Shown piece after piece: positions 1 through 11,755 of a stretch of 64,000 nt of DNA. The stretch comes from Oreohelix idahoensis. Its lineage: Eukaryota; Mollusca; Gastropoda; Stylommatophora; Oreohelicidae. Numbering within the stretch: position 1 is the first letter of the stretch; each line of letters starts with the position of its first letter. The notes below the pieces were generated by a model. It had not been told where the DNA came from and made no database searches. It worked only from the letters and a program-made list of their open reading frames with translations. The position numbers and the translations under genes were made by a program. The stretch is from positions 310,001 to 374,000 of the forward strand of contig JAMPIV010010594.1 in NCBI GenBank assembly GCA_024509875.1, read 5' to 3'.

Positions 1-71
1 ATCAAACTCACAAACACTATTTATCATACAACCCACCAACAACAAAAAATTCAACATTGAACACTACTCAC

Positions 72-191
72 TGGCAGTGAAGACAGCAAACACAACTTGG
101 AGCGAGTCAAAGAAGAGAAACATGATAAGTAAGGAGATGGAGGCTCCCACAGGAAGAAACATAGCCTGGCATGTGTCCAAAGTCTGCAGCT
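72..191 (-). CDS. SPPL3: SPPL3 coding exon 4 (second membrane segment)
   Basis: This exon encodes about 39 residues starting LQTLDTCQ and including LPVGAS and FFDSLQVVF. These match the second membrane segment of SPPL3, a GxGD intramembrane aspartyl protease that acts in the Golgi on type II membrane proteins such as glycosyltransferases (family knowledge). On the minus strand the acceptor is TTTTTATCCAG ending at 192 and the donor is A|GTGAGT at 71-66. The exon is 120 bp and enters in phase 1: the single C left by exon 3 plus AG here gives Gln. It leaves one base for the next exon, which lies off the window. Reading through upstream of the acceptor happens to stay open, but that part does not resemble the family. 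The catalytic YD and GxGD motifs lie in later exons outside the window. Confidence 0.9.
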
Positions 192-319
192 CTGGATAAA
201 AAACAAGAAGAAATGGTGCTATTGTGATATCCTTACATTTTTTTTGGTTTAATGACAAGTTTCAAGGTACTAAATGAATGACAAAATCATGCACAACTAC
301 ATATTAAAATATGAACAGA

Positions 320-815
320 TTAGGTCACAAACTGTGTCAGAAACTGGCTAATATTAGGTCACAAACTGTGTCAGAAACTGGCTAATATTAGGTCACAAAC
401 TGTGTCAGAAACTGGCTAATATTAGGTCACAAACTGTGTCAGAAACTGGCTAATATTAGGTCACAAACTGGCTAATATTAGGTCACAAACTGTGTCAGAA
501 ACTGGCTAATATTAGGTCACAAACTGTGTCAGAAACTGGCTAATATTAGGTCACAAACTGTGTCAGAAACTGGCTAATATTAGGTCACAAACTGTGTCAG
601 AAACTGGCTAATATTAGGTCACAAACTGTGTCAGAAACTGGCTAATATTAGGTCACAAACTGTGTCAGAAACTGGCTAATATTAGGTCACAAACTGTGTC
701 AGAAACTGGCTAATATTAAGTCACAAACTGTGTCAGAAACTGGCTAATATTAAGTCACAAACTGTGTCAGAAACTGGCTAATATTAGGTCACAAACTGTG
801 TCACAAACTGTGAGA
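320..815. repeat. 34-bp minisatellite
   Basis: About 14 head-to-tail copies of a unit containing GGTCACAAACTGTGTCAG and AAACTGGCTAATATTA. One copy near 456-477 lacks 12 bp. Copies differ by only one or two bases, which points to recent homogenisation. Confidence 0.95.
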
Positions 816-989
816 TGATATAAACTTTAACATAGTCAGAAGAGGCAGTGCCTGGGGTTGTACCATACTATTATTATTATTTTTTTCAATGGGTTGAGTT
901 TTATAGTTCTGTTAAGCCTGTGACTTAGTGCACAACATTTCAACAGGCAGTAGTCTCGGGTTATTCAGAGTCGGGGTCCCTAAGGTAGT

Positions 990-1400
990 CTAATGTTGAT
1001 TCTGCATTATTCTGGCAACTCCTGCGATGTGGCTGGTACCAAACTGCATCAATTACTGCCGCACCTTTGGACCTACCGGCTGCATGGAAAGGGTAACATG
1101 CTGCATTGGCAACAACTTGATCTCCACTTGACTGTGCCCAAGCTTATGCCCAGGAGAGGATACTCCAGCTTCACCCTATAGGTGTCAGCAATAGTTGGGC
1201 GACTTCAGCTGAATTTCAAAGATGTGTGCACGAGAGACATGAGAGCACTGGACAAAAACCCAGCAACCTGGGAGAATGAAGCTGCCAATCATACCAAGTG
1301 GCGATGCTCTCTATGTCATCACTTCAGATTGGGTGAAAAGAAACTCTCAAGGCCAGCAGAAGAGCAAAGAAAACATTGAAAGGAACACCAGGAAAAAGAA
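990..1400 (+). mobile_element. Degenerate LINE ORF2 tail
   Basis: Around 1185-1375 the plus strand reads LQLNFKDVCTRDMRAL, then NPATWENEA and NHTKWRC. This pattern (KDVC-x-RDM, a Trp-Glu motif, then W-R) is typical of the C-terminal end of non-LTR retrotransposon reverse transcriptases. Upstream (993-1181) the frame is open but poorly conserved. It is a 5'-truncated relic with no RT core. The call rests on motif resemblance only. Confidence 0.5.
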
Positions 1401-1474
1401 ACGCAGCAGGGGCGCATTCCCATAGTCAATATGACAGAAGGGGCTATTATTATTATTAGTCTCAGGTTTAAAAA

Positions 1475-2701
1475 ATGACATGGAAAGTCCTACAGCTGAT
1501 GGTGTCAGACGGGACAACATGGAAAGTCCTACAGCTGATGGTGTCAGATGGGACAACATGGAAAGTCCTACAGCTGATGGTGTCAGACGGGACAACATGG
1601 AAAGTCCTACAGCTGATGGTGTCAGATGGGACAACATGGAAAGTCCTACAGCTGATGGTGTCAGACGGGATGACATGGAAAGTCCTACAGCTGATGGTGT
1701 CAGACGGGACAACATGGAAAGTCCTACAGCTGATGGTGTCAGATGGGACAACATGGAAAGTCCTACAGCTGATGGTGTCAGATGGGACAACATGGAAAGT
1801 CCTACAGCTGATGGTGTCAGACGGGACAACATGGAAAGTCCTACAGCTGATGGTGTCAGATGGGACAACATGGAAAGTCCTACAGCTGATGGTGTCAGAC
1901 GGGACAACATGGAAAGTCCTACAGCTGATGGTGTCAGATGGGACAAGATGGAAAGTCCTACAGCTGATGGTGTCAGATGGGATGACATGGAAAGTCCTAC
2001 AGCTGATGGTGTCAGATGGGACAACATGGAAAGTCCTACAGCTGATGGTGTCAGACGGGACAACATGGAAAGTCCTACAGCTGATGGTGTCAGATGGGAC
2101 AACATGGAAAGTCCTACAGCTGATGGTGTCAGATGGGACAACATGGAAAGTCCTACAGCTGATGGTGTCAGATGGGACAACATGGAAAGTCCTACAGCTG
2201 ATGGTGTCAGATGGGACAACATGCAAAGTACTACAGCTGATGGTGTCAGACTGGACAACAATGGAAAGTCCTACTGCTGATGGTGTCAGATGGGACAACA
2301 TGGAAAGTCCTACAGCTGATGGTGTCAGATGGGACAACATGGAAAGTCCTACAGCTGATGGTGTCAGATGGGACAACATGGAAAGTCCTACAGCTGATGG
2401 TGTCAGTCAGGACGACATGGAAAGTCCTACAGCTGATGGTGTCAGATGGGATGACATGGAAAGTCCTACAGCTGATGGTGTCAGACGGGACAACATGGAA
2501 AGTCCTACAGCTGATGGTGTCAGACGGGACAACATGGAAAGTCCTACAGCTGATGGTGTCAGATGGGACAACATGGAAAGTCCTACAGCTGATGGTGTCA
2601 GATGGGACAACATGGAAAGTCCTACAGCTGATGGTGTCAGATGGGACAACATGGAAAGTCCTACAGCTGATGGTGTCAGATGGGACAACATGGAAAGTCC
2701 T
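1475..2701. repeat. 39-bp minisatellite, left part (split by LTR element)
   Basis: About 31 copies of a 39-bp unit containing ACATGGAAAGTCCTACAG and CTGATGGTGTCAGA. Because 39 is divisible by 3 and the unit lacks stops in several frames, long frames run through it on both strands. These are not genes. The array resumes at 11756 after the inserted retrotransposon. Confidence 0.97.
2697..2701. other. Target site duplication GTCCT (left copy)
   Basis: GTCCT sits immediately before the 5' LTR and again at 11756-11760 immediately after the 3' LTR. Five bp is the usual Ty3/gypsy duplication length. The duplicated bases are part of the 39-bp unit. Confidence 0.93.
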
Positions 2702-3541
2702 TGTTAAGGTATTTTATTGGCATGGTCTGCTAGAGGTTAACAGCATAAGATTAATAGGTGACTACGTTTAATATAATGTAAATAATTGTTAGTTAGTGTA
2801 CGCGATACACACGATTGATTATGACGTGTATGCGTTGGTATGTCACGCACCGTGACTAGGTTACCACACCCTGACCGTCAAACGAATAAGACGTGTCCTA
2901 TAATCCTTCCAGTGGTAGGCATGATATTGCCGCACATATGTTATTGCAGTACGGACATGGGTCAGTCCGATATTCTTATGAAGAGAGGAATGTATCGAGG
3001 TTAGTAATTTTAACTAAAGTCAAGGAAGGATGAAATTATGGTCCACATTCGTTTTATATCGCCAGACGTCTAATCTCATTGTCGGCCGTTGGATGTCCCA
3101 ACCGCGCGTACATATAGTTACGACGTTCTGACTATAGTGTTGCATATTATTGGACCAGGACTATAATGCATGGATAGCATTTATGATGTATGATTCAATT
3201 CTAATATATAATGTTTTCATAATCAACCTCCATGGACTGTCTACTGTTTGAAATGTATATTAAAAATTGTGTGGACTCGAGAAGAGACTTATCACGTTCA
3301 TTGAAGTTACAAATTCAACAATTATGATACTGAGTTCAAACCTTGTGACAGACAGAAAGTATTAACTCACATTCGCGTAACTATTCCAACAATAGCACGA
3401 TCAAGAATTAATGAATCAAATGACCAGAACTAAGAAGCTTATTGAATCAATGAGAACGGTGGCTTTCCACAACGACCACTGAAATAGAAGACGGGGCCGC
3501 AACAACAATAAAAGAAGTGAATCGTATAAAGCCCCGCAACA
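2702..3541 (+). repeat. 5' LTR of element 1
   Basis: 840 bp, starting TGTTAAGGTATTTTATTGGC and ending GCCCCGCAACA. An AATAAA at about 3507-3512 near its end is a polyadenylation signal candidate. It lacks 10 bp (near 2874) that are present in the 3' copy. Confidence 0.95.
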
Positions 3542-3544
3542 AAG

Positions 3545-3562
3545 TGGTTGCCATTGCTGGGG
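3545..3562 (+). other. Candidate primer-binding site, element 1
   Basis: TGGTTGCCATTGCTGGGG begins three bases after the 5' LTR. It starts with TGG, the complement of a tRNA 3' CCA end. I could not assign the tRNA. Confidence 0.5.
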
Positions 3563-5145
3563 AACGAAGGAAGAAAGAAATTTTTCTTGTTTACATACTT
3601 TCACGGACTGTTTACGATTACAAGAAAACGTTCAAGTCACATGATTCCGAACATGACGTGGCTTGTGTAACTATGCAAAAATCAGTGACGTCACAATATT
3701 CCGTGTACAAGCCAACGATCGAAGGACGATGCCAGCTCACCTAATGTTTCATTCAAGAATACAACTTCTCAGTAGATCATAGGATTGAAAAGACATTATT
3801 TACCAACAAGGAGCAAACAGTCCTATCCTCTAGTCTAGGCCGTTGGTGAAGATCGCATCGGACGACGGGTTAAAAGATAAGTCTCAGTTCGTGACTGTTG
3901 TCATTCATAAGAAACATCACTGAGTCTAATTCACATTTTGCAGGCATGTCCGTTCTATATATTTTATATGCACGTTATATTTGTTTTCATTGTTTGTGCT
4001 GTGCCTAATTTGTGGGAGGTTGGAGTGGAGATTCAGAATGAATAAATTATGGCTCTACGGATTGCCGATATTCATTCTGAACGGTCTTTAGGGTAGTGAA
4101 TTAAATCGCATTTCGCGGAGAACGCGTCGATGACATTTCCGGGGCTTGTTTCGTTCGGGACTGCATTTAATTCACAGTATATGTTAGATGTCTAGTTTGG
4201 TGAAATAATCGGTGTATTTTATCGTATTCAGTTTAAATTCTATTTAGTTTGGTAACAATGTTAGTAATCTATCTTGTTCTTTCTGATCTTGCTATTATTC
4301 AGTTCATTTTTTTTTGTATAACCGTCAATGAGTCCATGTTTGCGTCATTAATTTTTGTGTACGCAGATTTAACTCTATATTCAGTTAACCTTCACCCTAC
4401 TCTATATTTCCGGTTTGCAGATTTGGTTTCATAATATCAATTTTTATTGTAGAAACGTCTTGTTTCGTGATAATATGGTTTGTTTATCCTTGGTTTACCC
4501 ATCGTATCGTATGTCCTCATTTCATCTGTTCATGATTTAACACTAATAATATAATTTCTTGCTTAATAAGAGTGTATATGAATATAATTAAAATTTAATG
4601 ACTTTTAAGGAGAATTAGGGACTTTGCACCAATTTGCAGTGGTAGTCCAAGAAATGGGCGATGCACTTTATAGCTCATGATTAAGGCATAATATAATAAT
4701 AATATATATTTATAAAATAATTTGACTTTTTAGTCTGTCCTGCATATAAAGGACATAGTGTATATTATTTGGTACATTTTTTCCATTACTAAATGATTTA
4801 CTTAGCACATATCACTGACTGAATGATATAATACTTGAGGAATAATACTATTTATTATTAGGTGCATGATAGTAATTCAGCACCCGAAATAGATAAATAT
4901 CATAACTATTTATGATATATTAACGAGTATATATGTAATATTTTCCCAACATAGTATGTCTATGTATGGAATCTACAAATAATAGTTAGATAATATTACA
5001 ATTAATTAAATTGAACATTCCCAGATTAAGTTCAATAATATTATGATTGTTTATATCGACTATTCATAAATTGAATAAGTATAATAATTACTTAAAATTT
5101 ATTGGTGATTATTACATAACCATTACGTACAATATTAACGTCAAG

Positions 5146-8100
5146 ATGCTTAACTTAGACTATTTTATTAAAAATGGTAAAGATTTTGGGAAAAAAGGAG
5201 AACTTCTCGAGGCTTATGCATTGGCTGAATTTGCAAAATATAAGGCAGAAGAGGAGGAAAAGAAGGCAGAATTAAGACAAGAAGAAGAAAGAAAGATAGC
5301 AAGAGATGAAATCCTACGGATTGAAGAAGAGAATAAATTGAAACGACAAGAAATCATACTGCAGCAAGAAATGGAATTGCAACGACTTAAATTAGAAACA
5401 GCAAAACTTAATTCACAGGGCGCTGCAGCAACCCAAAATGATACTGCTCAATCTGGATCTTCATCCACACGACTTAAAGGTAATTATTACTTTAAGCTGC
5501 CTCCATTCAAGTTACACGTAGATGACCTTTCATCGTGGCTCGCGCGCTTTGAGGACATATGTAAGGTGAATAACCTTGACAAAGCGGCATGGGCACTGAA
5601 ACTTAAGGAATTTCTAGATGGCGAACCTGCAAGTGCAGCACAAAATATAGATCCAACACTATCAACAGACTATGAGGCCATTAAGACGTTGTTACTACGT
5701 CGTTTCCACTTGAACGAAGAGGCATGTAGATTGCGTTTTAAAAGTTTGTTGCCAGATAACAATAGAGATTTCACAGGTTTTATTGCTAACATACGCAATA
5801 CTTTTAACAGATGGGTTGAACTGGCAGGTGTCAACAAATCCTACGACAAGTTAGTCGATTTGTTATTGAGGGATAAAGTATTATCGTCTGTCAGCCCACC
5901 ATTCTTTGCTTATCTGCAAGAAAGAAAACCAGAATCTATTGATGAGTTAGAAAAAATTTCTTTAAATTACTGCACAGCTCATCCGAATGCTAATATTTCT
6001 GGCACATTGATAAGAGAACCACTTCCTGTAGCCTCCAATATGGCATATCATAATCATAACAAACCTAGAACACACAGTGTAGACAGGGGTAGGTTCAAAG
6101 GAAACTATGACATTAATTTTCATAAGGGACAGAATAACTTTAACAATAACTTTAATAGAGGACGACAACAAACCAGAAACTATTCACCTCAGTCAAGAAA
6201 TAACAGTAATCCACGTAACTCAAGTTATAATCGATCATATAACTATAATAATGATTACAAGTGGAACAATAGCGATAATTATAACTCGAGACATCGAGAT
6301 AACAGTTACAATAGAGGACAACGGGATAATTCATCTAATTATTCTCGTCATCGTTCTCATTCTCGTAGATCGACAACTTATAACCATAATACAGGGGCAG
6401 CTGTTACTACTGCTACAACCCCTAGGGTTCAGAGTTCAACTACTGATAACAAAATACAGTCATCGTCTACTTGTTTTGCAATGAATTATAACGTGGCAAA
6501 TAGTTGCCCAACATGTAATCTTATATTTCAGAAAGCAAAAGAGACAGTTCTGAACTGCGGTCATATTCTACCAGAAGTCAGTCTAGCAGTCAATGACGGA
6601 ACAGGATCACTGATCTTCAACAGAGGAAAAGTTAATGGATCCATCGTCTCAGTCTTAAGAGATTCGGGATCGACCACGATCGGAATCCGTCAGACACTTG
6701 TTCATCCAAATTGTGCAACTGGAGAACATGTCAGGTGCATGACTTTTGGGGGAACCATAGAATATTATCCAACAGCTATTATTTACATTGACACACCTTT
6801 CTTCACAGGCAATGTTAAAGCATGCATGTTAAGAAACCCAATTGCCGACCTTATGGTGGGATGCATACACGGGAGTAAAGATTGCACACCAGATGAGATT
6901 ATTCAATGGGAAAAAAATAATCTATACATCGGAAATGCAGCAATAACCAGAGCACATACAAAACAATTAGAGACTATAGACACGGAAAACAAGGAAACAA
7001 ATGATCATGAAAATATCGAGATTCATTCTGCTATTGACCGAGTATCATTTGCTGCAAAACAGAGGGAAGACAGGTCACTAACAAAATTTTTTACGCTGGT
7101 CAACAAAGATGACAATCTTTCTAGGAACATAAATTATAGTCAGTGGTTTAGTATTAAAAATGACATTTTATTAAGATGTTTTATGGATAAAACTCAGATA
7201 AGACAACAAGTCATGGTACCTTTTGCTTTTAGGCGGTACATACTTCAACATGCACATGATTCTAAGTGTGCAGGTCACATGGGTTATACTCGTACACGTT
7301 CACGAGTATTATCTTCTTTTTTTTGGCCGGGAGTATCACGAGATATTTCACAGTACGTACGCTCCTGTACGATATGCCAAGAAGTGAAAGCACGGGGAGC
7401 CTTTCACACGGCGCCTATTCAGGCTTGTGATATATCGGTGAGACCTTTCGACAAAATGGCCATTGATATCATTGGCCCACTTTTACCATCAGCCAGAGGA
7501 CATAGGTTTATTCTCACTTGCATCGATTTATGCACACGATGGCCAGAAGCCATCCCATTAAAAACAACCACCACCACAGATGTAGCTGATGCACTACACT
7601 TGATCTTTTCTAGAGTAGGTTTTCCTAGAAAACTTTTGTCAGATCATGGTTCTCAATTTATATCTGAGACTATGACGGAGGTAATGAAGACTTGGCAAAT
7701 AGATAGAAACCTCAGCAGCATTTATCACCCAATGAGTAATGGTGCTGTAGAAAGACTTAACCGTACACTCAAACAAATGCTACATAAAGTTACAGTTAAC
7801 CATCCACAGGACTGGGACAGAGTGCTACCAGCGGTGTTATTCGCTTATCGAGAGGTGCCAAATGAACAAACTGGCTTCTCTCCGTTTCATTTAGTCTTTG
7901 GCGCTCCTCCAAGAGGTCCTATGGGACTGATAAAAGATTTATTAATCGATTCTGAGATGACTCAGGACACTCAGTCATCCTATGAATATGTAATTAATCT
8001 CCGGAATAACATTATTGATGCCTGTCAAATGGCAACAGCTTCATCTGAGGCTGCGAAAGAGAAAGCTAGAACTTTCCAAAACAGTAATAGACGATTACGT

Positions 8101-9849
8101 CAATTATTTCCAGGAGATCAAGCTTATGTGTTATTGCCACATAACAATAATAGACTACTAATCTCGTGGAATGGTCCTTACCAGGTTATCAATAAGATTT
8201 CTGATGTTGATTATGTCCTGGACATTAAGGGACATCACAAAATATTTCACATAAATATGCTCAAGCAATTTCATACTCGACCTGAACATCTACAAGCTAT
8301 TTTTCATGAATTAGATGACACTTTCAGACCTACATGTCACTATTCTAATTTATCCGTTATCCAGGAAGAAGAATCTTCTTTTCCTGAGGTACAGTTAGCT
8401 TTACCTGTACCTGTAGTACAATCTAGCGAATCTTGGCGGGACGTAACCATCTCTTCGTCGGTTACACCGCAACAGCATCAAAAGATTGCTGATCTGCTAC
8501 AATCTTATCCAGATGTGTTGACCGATGTTCCAGGTCGCACATCAGTCATTAATCATGACATCACTCTTAACGAGGATACTCCAATTCGGGTACATCCTTA
8601 TTCTGTTCCTATACACTTTCTTACTAAAACTACTAAGGAACTTGAACAGATGTTATCTTTAGGAATTATCGAAACTAGTAATTCCCCATTTTCTTCTCCA
8701 TTAGTTATTGTCCGAAAGAAGGACAATAACATTAGACTATGCGTCGACTATAGAAAATTAAATGCACAAACGATAGTTGATAGCGAACCACATCCACTTC
8801 TCGATGACTTACTGCCACGTCTATCGACAGCAACTATATTTACTAAGATAGACTTAACTAAAGGTTATTGGCAGATACCACTAACCGAAAAAGCAAAATA
8901 CTACACAGCGTTTTCAACTCCGCTAGGTCTATACCAGTGGAACGTGATGCCTTTTGGGCTGGTTAACGCTCCAGCTACCTTTGTTCGCATGATGCGACAC
9001 ATTTTTTCAGGTAGACCAGACATTATTACATATATAGATGACATATGCTTGTTTAGTTCATCTTTTGAGGAACATTTTTTGGGTCTTGGATACGTTTTTG
9101 ATACCTTGAGAAGGTACAAGTTAACTGCTAAACCTACAAAATTACAGGTAGCATTTCATGAGATCACTTTTTTGGGTCACATTATTGGAGCTGGATATAT
9201 CCGAACATTACCCAGTACAGTTTCAAAAATTTTAAACATTTCCGTTCCTCAAACGAAGAAACAAGTGAGAAGCTTGTTAGGTCTAGTCCAATATTACAGT
9301 AGATTCGTACCTAACTTGTCATCCATCACTGCTGTATTGTCCTCATTACTAAAGAAGAACATGCCAGTGAAAGTGACATGGACTGACGAATGTGACAGAA
9401 TTTTTCGGCAAATAATTTCTATATTTTCAAATCCACCTATTTTGAGATTAATTGATGCTTCTAAAAAGTTCATTCTTCGTACAGATGCGAGTAACTACGG
9501 AATTGGCGCATGTTTGCTCCAATACCATGACGACATCCTCCATCCAAACTTGTACGTGTCACGAAAACTGAAACCACCAGAAGTGAAGTACTCTACGGTT
9601 GATCGCGAACTCTTAGCCGTCGTGTGGGCGATAACCAAACTAGAAAAATTCCTACTGGGAGCCCCTTTTGTAGTACAAACCGATCAAAGGGCCGTAGCAT
9701 CACTACAACGAGCAAATCACAAGAGTCCAAAATTGACCAGATTTGCTATACTCCTCCAACCCTTCGAGTTTTCAATCGAGTACATCACAGGATCCGACAA
9801 CATCTTGGCAGATACATTATCTCGAAATCCTAATGATGTCGATTCCTAA
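5146..9849 (+). CDS. gag-pol: Gag-Pol polyprotein, element 1 (Gag-PR-INT-RT-RNase H)
   Basis: A 1567-codon unbroken frame. I chose the ATG at 5146 (good -3 A) because its start, LNLDYFIKNG, aligns with the start in element 2. The frame is also open 33 codons upstream. In order: an N-terminal coiled coil rich in Glu/Lys (~20-90); a Gag core; an Asn/Arg/Tyr/Gly-rich basic stretch (~300-430); a C454-x2-C457-x13-C471-G-H473 motif; protease with D506-SGST; integrase HHCC (H704, H711, C741, C744) and DD35E (D774, D833, E869); a GPY module at ~1010; RT with D1236 and the YIDD motif (D1298, D1299); and RNase H residues D1447, E1488, D1513 and D1556. All catalytic residues are present, so the product looks competent. 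Integrase before RT is the Gmr1 arrangement. No CCHC knuckle or env. Confidence 0.95.
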   Translation: MLNLDYFIKNGKDFGKKGELLEAYALAEFAKYKAEEEEKKAELRQEEERKIARDEILRIEEENKLKRQEIILQQEMELQRLKLETAKLNSQGAAATQNDTAQSGSSSTRLKGNYYFKLPPFKLHVDDLSSWLARFEDICKVNNLDKAAWALKLKEFLDGEPASAAQNIDPTLSTDYEAIKTLLLRRFHLNEEACRLRFKSLLPDNNRDFTGFIANIRNTFNRWVELAGVNKSYDKLVDLLLRDKVLSSVSPPFFAYLQERKPESIDELEKISLNYCTAHPNANISGTLIREPLPVASNMAYHNHNKPRTHSVDRGRFKGNYDINFHKGQNNFNNNFNRGRQQTRNYSPQSRNNSNPRNSSYNRSYNYNNDYKWNNSDNYNSRHRDNSYNRGQRDNSSNYSRHRSHSRRSTTYNHNTGAAVTTATTPRVQSSTTDNKIQSSSTCFAMNYNVANSCPTCNLIFQKAKETVLNCGHILPEVSLAVNDGTGSLIFNRGKVNGSIVSVLRDSGSTTIGIRQTLVHPNCATGEHVRCMTFGGTIEYYPTAIIYIDTPFFTGNVKACMLRNPIADLMVGCIHGSKDCTPDEIIQWEKNNLYIGNAAITRAHTKQLETIDTENKETNDHENIEIHSAIDRVSFAAKQREDRSLTKFFTLVNKDDNLSRNINYSQWFSIKNDILLRCFMDKTQIRQQVMVPFAFRRYILQHAHDSKCAGHMGYTRTRSRVLSSFFWPGVSRDISQYVRSCTICQEVKARGAFHTAPIQACDISVRPFDKMAIDIIGPLLPSARGHRFILTCIDLCTRWPEAIPLKTTTTTDVADALHLIFSRVGFPRKLLSDHGSQFISETMTEVMKTWQIDRNLSSIYHPMSNGAVERLNRTLKQMLHKVTVNHPQDWDRVLPAVLFAYREVPNEQTGFSPFHLVFGAPPRGPMGLIKDLLIDSEMTQDTQSSYEYVINLRNNIIDACQMATASSEAAKEKARTFQNSNRRLRQLFPGDQAYVLLPHNNNRLLISWNGPYQVINKISDVDYVLDIKGHHKIFHINMLKQFHTRPEHLQAIFHELDDTFRPTCHYSNLSVIQEEESSFPEVQLALPVPVVQSSESWRDVTISSSVTPQQHQKIADLLQSYPDVLTDVPGRTSVINHDITLNEDTPIRVHPYSVPIHFLTKTTKELEQMLSLGIIETSNSPFSSPLVIVRKKDNNIRLCVDYRKLNAQTIVDSEPHPLLDDLLPRLSTATIFTKIDLTKGYWQIPLTEKAKYYTAFSTPLGLYQWNVMPFGLVNAPATFVRMMRHIFSGRPDIITYIDDICLFSSSFEEHFLGLGYVFDTLRRYKLTAKPTKLQVAFHEITFLGHIIGAGYIRTLPSTVSKILNISVPQTKKQVRSLLGLVQYYSRFVPNLSSITAVLSSLLKKNMPVKVTWTDECDRIFRQIISIFSNPPILRLIDASKKFILRTDASNYGIGACLLQYHDDILHPNLYVSRKLKPPEVKYSTVDRELLAVVWAITKLEKFLLGAPFVVQTDQRAVASLQRANHKSPKLTRFAILLQPFEFSIEYITGSDNILADTLSRNPNDVDS

Positions 9850-10905
9850 TTTACGTTGTTTGTCGCAAAGACAATACTATGTACAGAGAAACTTAATCAA
9901 AGAACATAGCACCATCGTTGCTTTTTGACACATGAATGAACCATTTACTCAGCTGCTTTCTATAGGCAAATTATACGCAAAGTGACTGCAATCAATTGAC
10001 ACTATATTCGTCTTTACACCGGGACTTTCCTGGTTTACATTTGTCACAACATTGTTTCAAAACACTTCGGAGAAAATAAATGACATTCCAGTCGAACTAA
10101 TTCGTTATATAACGTGATTCAGAATACTTGAACATTTTGTCTAATGGAAATTCAAGGATCAAGACTACGAATGGATCTTCATATCCAATGTTAATTACTT
10201 TAATTTATTCTTTAAAACTAATCCACATTAAAATGACAAGTGAGTTGAATTTTAAAAAAATGAATGAAACTTAAAAAAATGAAAGAAAGAAAAGAAAACT
10301 CACATAATTCTTTGATTATATTCTTAGAATTACATGATTATATTGCATACTATTGTTTAAATTAGTTAGAAAGGTATTAATAACTTAATACTACACTTAC
10401 TTGATGTTCAACACACATAACTTAGTTAAATTTATACATCATTTTTTTTCTTTCTCTAATTTATTCTTTATTCGTTATTATGTCTTTCTTTAACAGATCC
10501 TCTCATTTTTCTTACATTAGATTTTCAACAACTTATTCTTATTCCATACCTAGTATAGTTATTTAGTTTAATTTTAACACTTTAAATTAGTCTGACATGA
10601 CATTTTATCACGACATATTTTAAGTTAATTAATTATTTAATTAGAGATCGACATTACCATTCTCTTTTAGTTCTTATTACCATTTATATTTATTTATGAT
10701 ATAAATAATGAATATATTACATGACTATTGGTTAGTCGACATGACCACGACATTGGTTCTAGACAGAACGTCGTAGGCCATATGCCGCAATCTCGTTAAA
10801 TTTTTTTTTTTTGATATTGTTAACATATTGGTATTTTTTCAGATGGGTTTTTTGTTAAAAAAAATCTATCTAATAGATTTTTTTTTCCCCCAGTGGACAG
10901 GGAAT
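9850..10905 (+). other. 3' untranslated region of element 1 with weak polypurine tract
   Basis: About 1 kb of very AT-rich DNA without a gene. It ends with T-rich and A-rich runs and then AGTGGACAGGGAAT just before the 3' LTR at 10906. That purine-rich stretch is the likely plus-strand primer, though it is interrupted by pyrimidines. Confidence 0.6.
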
Positions 10906-11755
10906 TGTTAAGGTATTTTATTGGCATGGTCTGCTAGAGGTTAACAGCATAAGATTAATAGGTGACTACGTTTAATATAATGTAAATAATTGTTAGTTAG
11001 TGTACGCGATACACACGATTGATTATGACGTGTATGCGTTGGTATGTCACGCACCGTGACTAGGTTACCACACCCTTTTCTTAGATGACCGTCAAACGGA
11101 TAAGACGTGTCCTATAATCCTTCCAGTGGTAGGCATGATATTGCCGCACATATGTTATTGCAGTACGGACATGGGTCAGTCCGATATTCTTATGAAGAGA
11201 GGAATGTATCGAGGTTAGTAATTTTAACTAAAGTCAAGGAAGGATGAAATTATGGTCCACATTCGTTTTATATCGCCAGACGTCTAATCTCATTGTCGGC
11301 CGTTAGATGTCCCAACCGCGCGTACATATAGTTACGACGTTCTGACTATAGTGTTGCATATTATTGGACCAGGACTATAATGCATGGATAGCATTTATGA
11401 TGTATGATTCAATTCTAATATATAATGTTTTCATAATCAACCTCCATGGACTGTCTACTGTTTGAAATGTATATTAAAAATTGTGTGGACTCGAGAAGAG
11501 ACTTATCACGTTCATTGAAGTTACAAATTCAACAATTATGATACTGAGTTCAAACCTTGTGACAGACAGAAAGTATTAACTCACATTCGCGTAACTATTC
11601 CAACAATAGCACGATCAAGAATTAATGAATCAAATGACCAGAACTAAGAAGCTTATTGAATCAATGAGAACGGTGGCTTTCCACAACGACCACTGAAATA
11701 GAAGACGGGGCCGCAACAACAATAAAAGAAGTGAATCGTATAAAGCCCCGCAACA
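10906..11755 (+). repeat. 3' LTR of element 1
   Basis: 850 bp, almost identical to the 5' LTR. The 10-bp extra segment near 11075 (TTTTCTTAGA) accounts for the length difference. Confidence 0.95.

Larger units (their letters stand above)
2702..11755 (+). mobile_element. Complete Gmr1-like Ty3/gypsy LTR retrotransposon (element 1)
   Basis: This 9.05-kb element has LTRs at 2702-3541 and 10906-11755, both TG...CA, flanked by GTCCT. The two LTRs differ by two substitutions that I found and one 10-bp indel, so the insertion is recent. A candidate primer-binding site follows the 5' LTR and a weak purine tract precedes the 3' LTR. A single gag-pol frame occupies 5146-9849. Domain order is Gag, protease, integrase, RT, RNase H, the order that defines the Gmr1 group among Ty3/gypsy elements. 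No envelope-like frame is present. The leader (3542-5145) and the 3' untranslated part (9850-10905) are AT-rich with no other gene. Confidence 0.95.

Noticed and set aside
192..258. Reading frame extending upstream of SPPL3 exon 4, which even reads SLN
   Set aside because: The acceptor at 192 and phase agreement with exon 3 at 28380-28480 (which carries the true SLN) show that this is intron sequence that happens to be open.
1347..2771. Long overlapping frames of 94-410 codons on both strands
   Set aside because: They are produced by the 39-bp minisatellite, whose period is divisible by 3. The repeated peptides have no family resemblance.
5047..5145. Start of element 1 gag-pol at the upstream TTG
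   Set aside because: The ATG at 5146 has good context and lines up with the start in element 2. The upstream part is AT-rich and not conserved.
6107..6484. Ile/Thr-rich plus-strand frame inside gag
   Set aside because: Shifted-frame reading of the Asn/Arg-rich Gag region. The gag-pol frame is the coding one.
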